Assembly (NCBI GenBank): GCA_030685025.1
Contig: JAUXWC010000106.1
Location: forward strand, 1 to 53,002
From: Rhodoferax sp.
Lineage (GTDB): Bacteria > Pseudomonadota > Gammaproteobacteria > Burkholderiales > Burkholderiaceae_C
Direction of reading: 5' to 3'
DNA: 53,002 nucleotides
A program made the translations under genes and the position numbers. Positions 52,371 through 53,002 of this stretch are shown here, in pieces; position 1 is the stretch's first letter, and each line of letters starts with the position of its first letter. The notes beneath the pieces were generated by a model that saw nothing but the letters and a program-made list of their open reading frames with translations, was not told the origin of the DNA and did not search any database.

Positions 52371-52748
52371 TCACTCGTTGCGCCCCAAGTGCTGGAGGTA
52401 CGACTCGATGAAGCTTGCTGCAAGACTGCGAGCCTCCTCCAGTTCCTCGTCAGACGCGCTTCGGATCGGCTGCCCGACGCAGCCACGGTGTCGACCTTGG
52501 CGGAGAGGAAGGACGTTGCACAGTTCACCGAGGCGATTCCAGGCTCGCTCGGTCGTCCCGAGTTTGCGGAGCGCTTTGGGTTTAGACCCGAATACACTCA
52601 GGAGGGAATCGCGTACCTCATAGAGATGGATCAGTTCATCGTCTTTATCCGAGATCGCAACGCGGTAGCTGCGGAGCATCCGTGCCAGGGCTTCGTCGGA
52701 GCCATACCCCGATGGCCACCCCAAACTGCTCCACTTATGGCCACCCAA
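52371..52748 (-). CDS. Hypothetical protein, probably truncated at its N-terminus
   Basis: 125 residues at most. From about residue 18 the sequence looks like a real helical protein (DEALARMLRSYRVAISDKDD, HLYEVRDSLLSVFGSKPKAL, then LRQGRHRG and EELEEARSLAASFIESYLQH). The first residues (GGHKWSSLGWPSG) come from a repeated sequence that looks like an insertion-sequence end, suggesting that the original 5' end has been replaced. An internal ATG at 52679 is another possible start. I do not recognise the family. Confidence 0.55.
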   Translation of the reverse strand: MGGHKWSSLGWPSGYGSDEALARMLRSYRVAISDKDDELIHLYEVRDSLLSVFGSKPKALRKLGTTERAWNRLGELCNVLPLRQGRHRGCVGQPIRSASDEELEEARSLAASFIESYLQHLGRNE

Positions 52749-52757
52749 ACTGCCCCA
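52712..52757. repeat. Two near-identical 21-bp direct repeats, possible insertion-sequence end
   Basis: ATGGCCACCCCAAACTGCTC (from 52712) and ATGGCCACCCAAACTGCCCC (from 52737) lie in direct succession. On the minus strand the outer end begins TGGGGCAGTTTGGGTGGCCA. Several closely spaced repeats with a TG/CA end are typical of IS21-type elements, but no transposase gene is visible, so this is tentative. Confidence 0.4.
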
Positions 52758-53002
52758 GGCAGGACGGCTGAATTATCAACTCTTTGGCCTGTCTGGTTCT
52801 GACTTCCTTTCTTGGTAATTCCTCCCTGACTTTTTTGAATTTTTATAAAAAAGCTGTTTGACAAGCGCAGCGCGTCAGGCCGAAGGCGAAACGCCGGGGA
52901 GCGGTGGGCAACTGTCGTACCGGTGCGCAGCACCGGCTGTCCACAGGCTCGCCCTGTGGTCAGGACAGTTGTCCACGGCGGGCGAGTGCTTCACAGACAT
53001 CG
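52758..53002. other. Right-edge non-coding region with nested inverted repeats
   Basis: I see no gene. An AT-rich block (about 52825-52860) is followed by a structured block at 52909-52971. There an outer 8-bp stem CAACTGTC/GACAGTTG encloses two 7-bp hairpins, CCGGTGC/GCACCGG (52920-52936) and CCACAGG/CCTGTGG (52941-52959). The sequence may be the terminus of, or leader to, a mobile element continuing beyond the window. Confidence 0.45.

Noticed and set aside
52936-52980. DnaA boxes / replication origin
   Set aside because: CTGTCCACA and TTGTCCACG each differ from the consensus at two positions, and no rep or dnaA gene is visible.

Overview
This window reads as a chromosomal segment of a betaproteobacterium, most likely Burkholderiales, family Comamonadaceae (Rhodoferax/Polaromonas-like). 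The reasons are high GC, the gene order of the division and cell-wall (dcw) cluster, the linked blocks hslV-STAS-dksA and dapF-DUF484-xerC, and Comamonadaceae-style short palindromic repeats. The genus is inference; no database search was possible.

Left part (about 0.4-20.4 kb), nearly all on the minus strand. This is a complete dcw cluster transcribed mraZ-rsmH-ftsL-ftsI-murE-murF-mraY-murD-ftsW-murG-murC-ddl-ftsQ-ftsA-ftsZ-(alcohol dehydrogenase)-lpxC-(58-residue membrane protein). It covers the cytoplasmic Mur pathway, lipid I/II synthesis, septal glycosyltransferase and transpeptidase, the Z-ring and its anchor, and the first committed lipid A step. Many junctions overlap by 1-19 bp. A run of four 10-bp direct repeats upstream of mraZ is a probable MraZ operator. 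An MDR dehydrogenase gene sits between ftsZ and lpxC, and a 76-bp repeat is inserted in frame inside both ddl and murD.

Middle (20.5-47.7 kb) is mostly housekeeping. It holds the HslUV protease, a STAS-domain protein, a DksA with a very long Lys/Ala/Pro-rich N-terminal tail beside a COG0523 metallochaperone GTPase, and RlmI. It continues with XerC, DUF484, DapF, a Nudix-MBL fusion, MtfA, an RsuA-type pseudouridine synthase that lacks its catalytic Asp, a PrlF-YhaV toxin-antitoxin pair and RNase P RNA. Then come CysK, a COG2509 flavoprotein, a secreted esterase, HtpX, DUF3025, PyrC, an orphan amino-acid binding protein, a LysR regulator, an aldo/keto reductase and a lipoprotein cytochrome c. 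A 50-56-bp palindromic repeat family occurs at four loci, including a three-copy tandem array between the binding-protein gene and pyrC.

Right part (47.3-53 kb) is an accessory, much rearranged region next to yebC. It contains an internally deleted DJ-1/PfpI gene, remnants of ABC-exporter C-termini at two loci, a decayed antitoxin paralogue and a free-standing VgrG/gp5-type beta-helix tail. It also holds parDE joined to a truncated HicB-like antitoxin, a HigBA-like pair, a ribbon-helix-helix/ParE pair between imperfect direct repeats, a strand-specific RNA hairpin, and possible insertion-sequence ends at the right edge. Shared short segments between modules suggest repeated duplication and deletion of toxin-antitoxin units.

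I see no phage, CRISPR array or complete transposon. The most unusual items are the coding-compatible repeats, the tailed DksA, and the mosaic toxin-antitoxin island with its structured RNA element.
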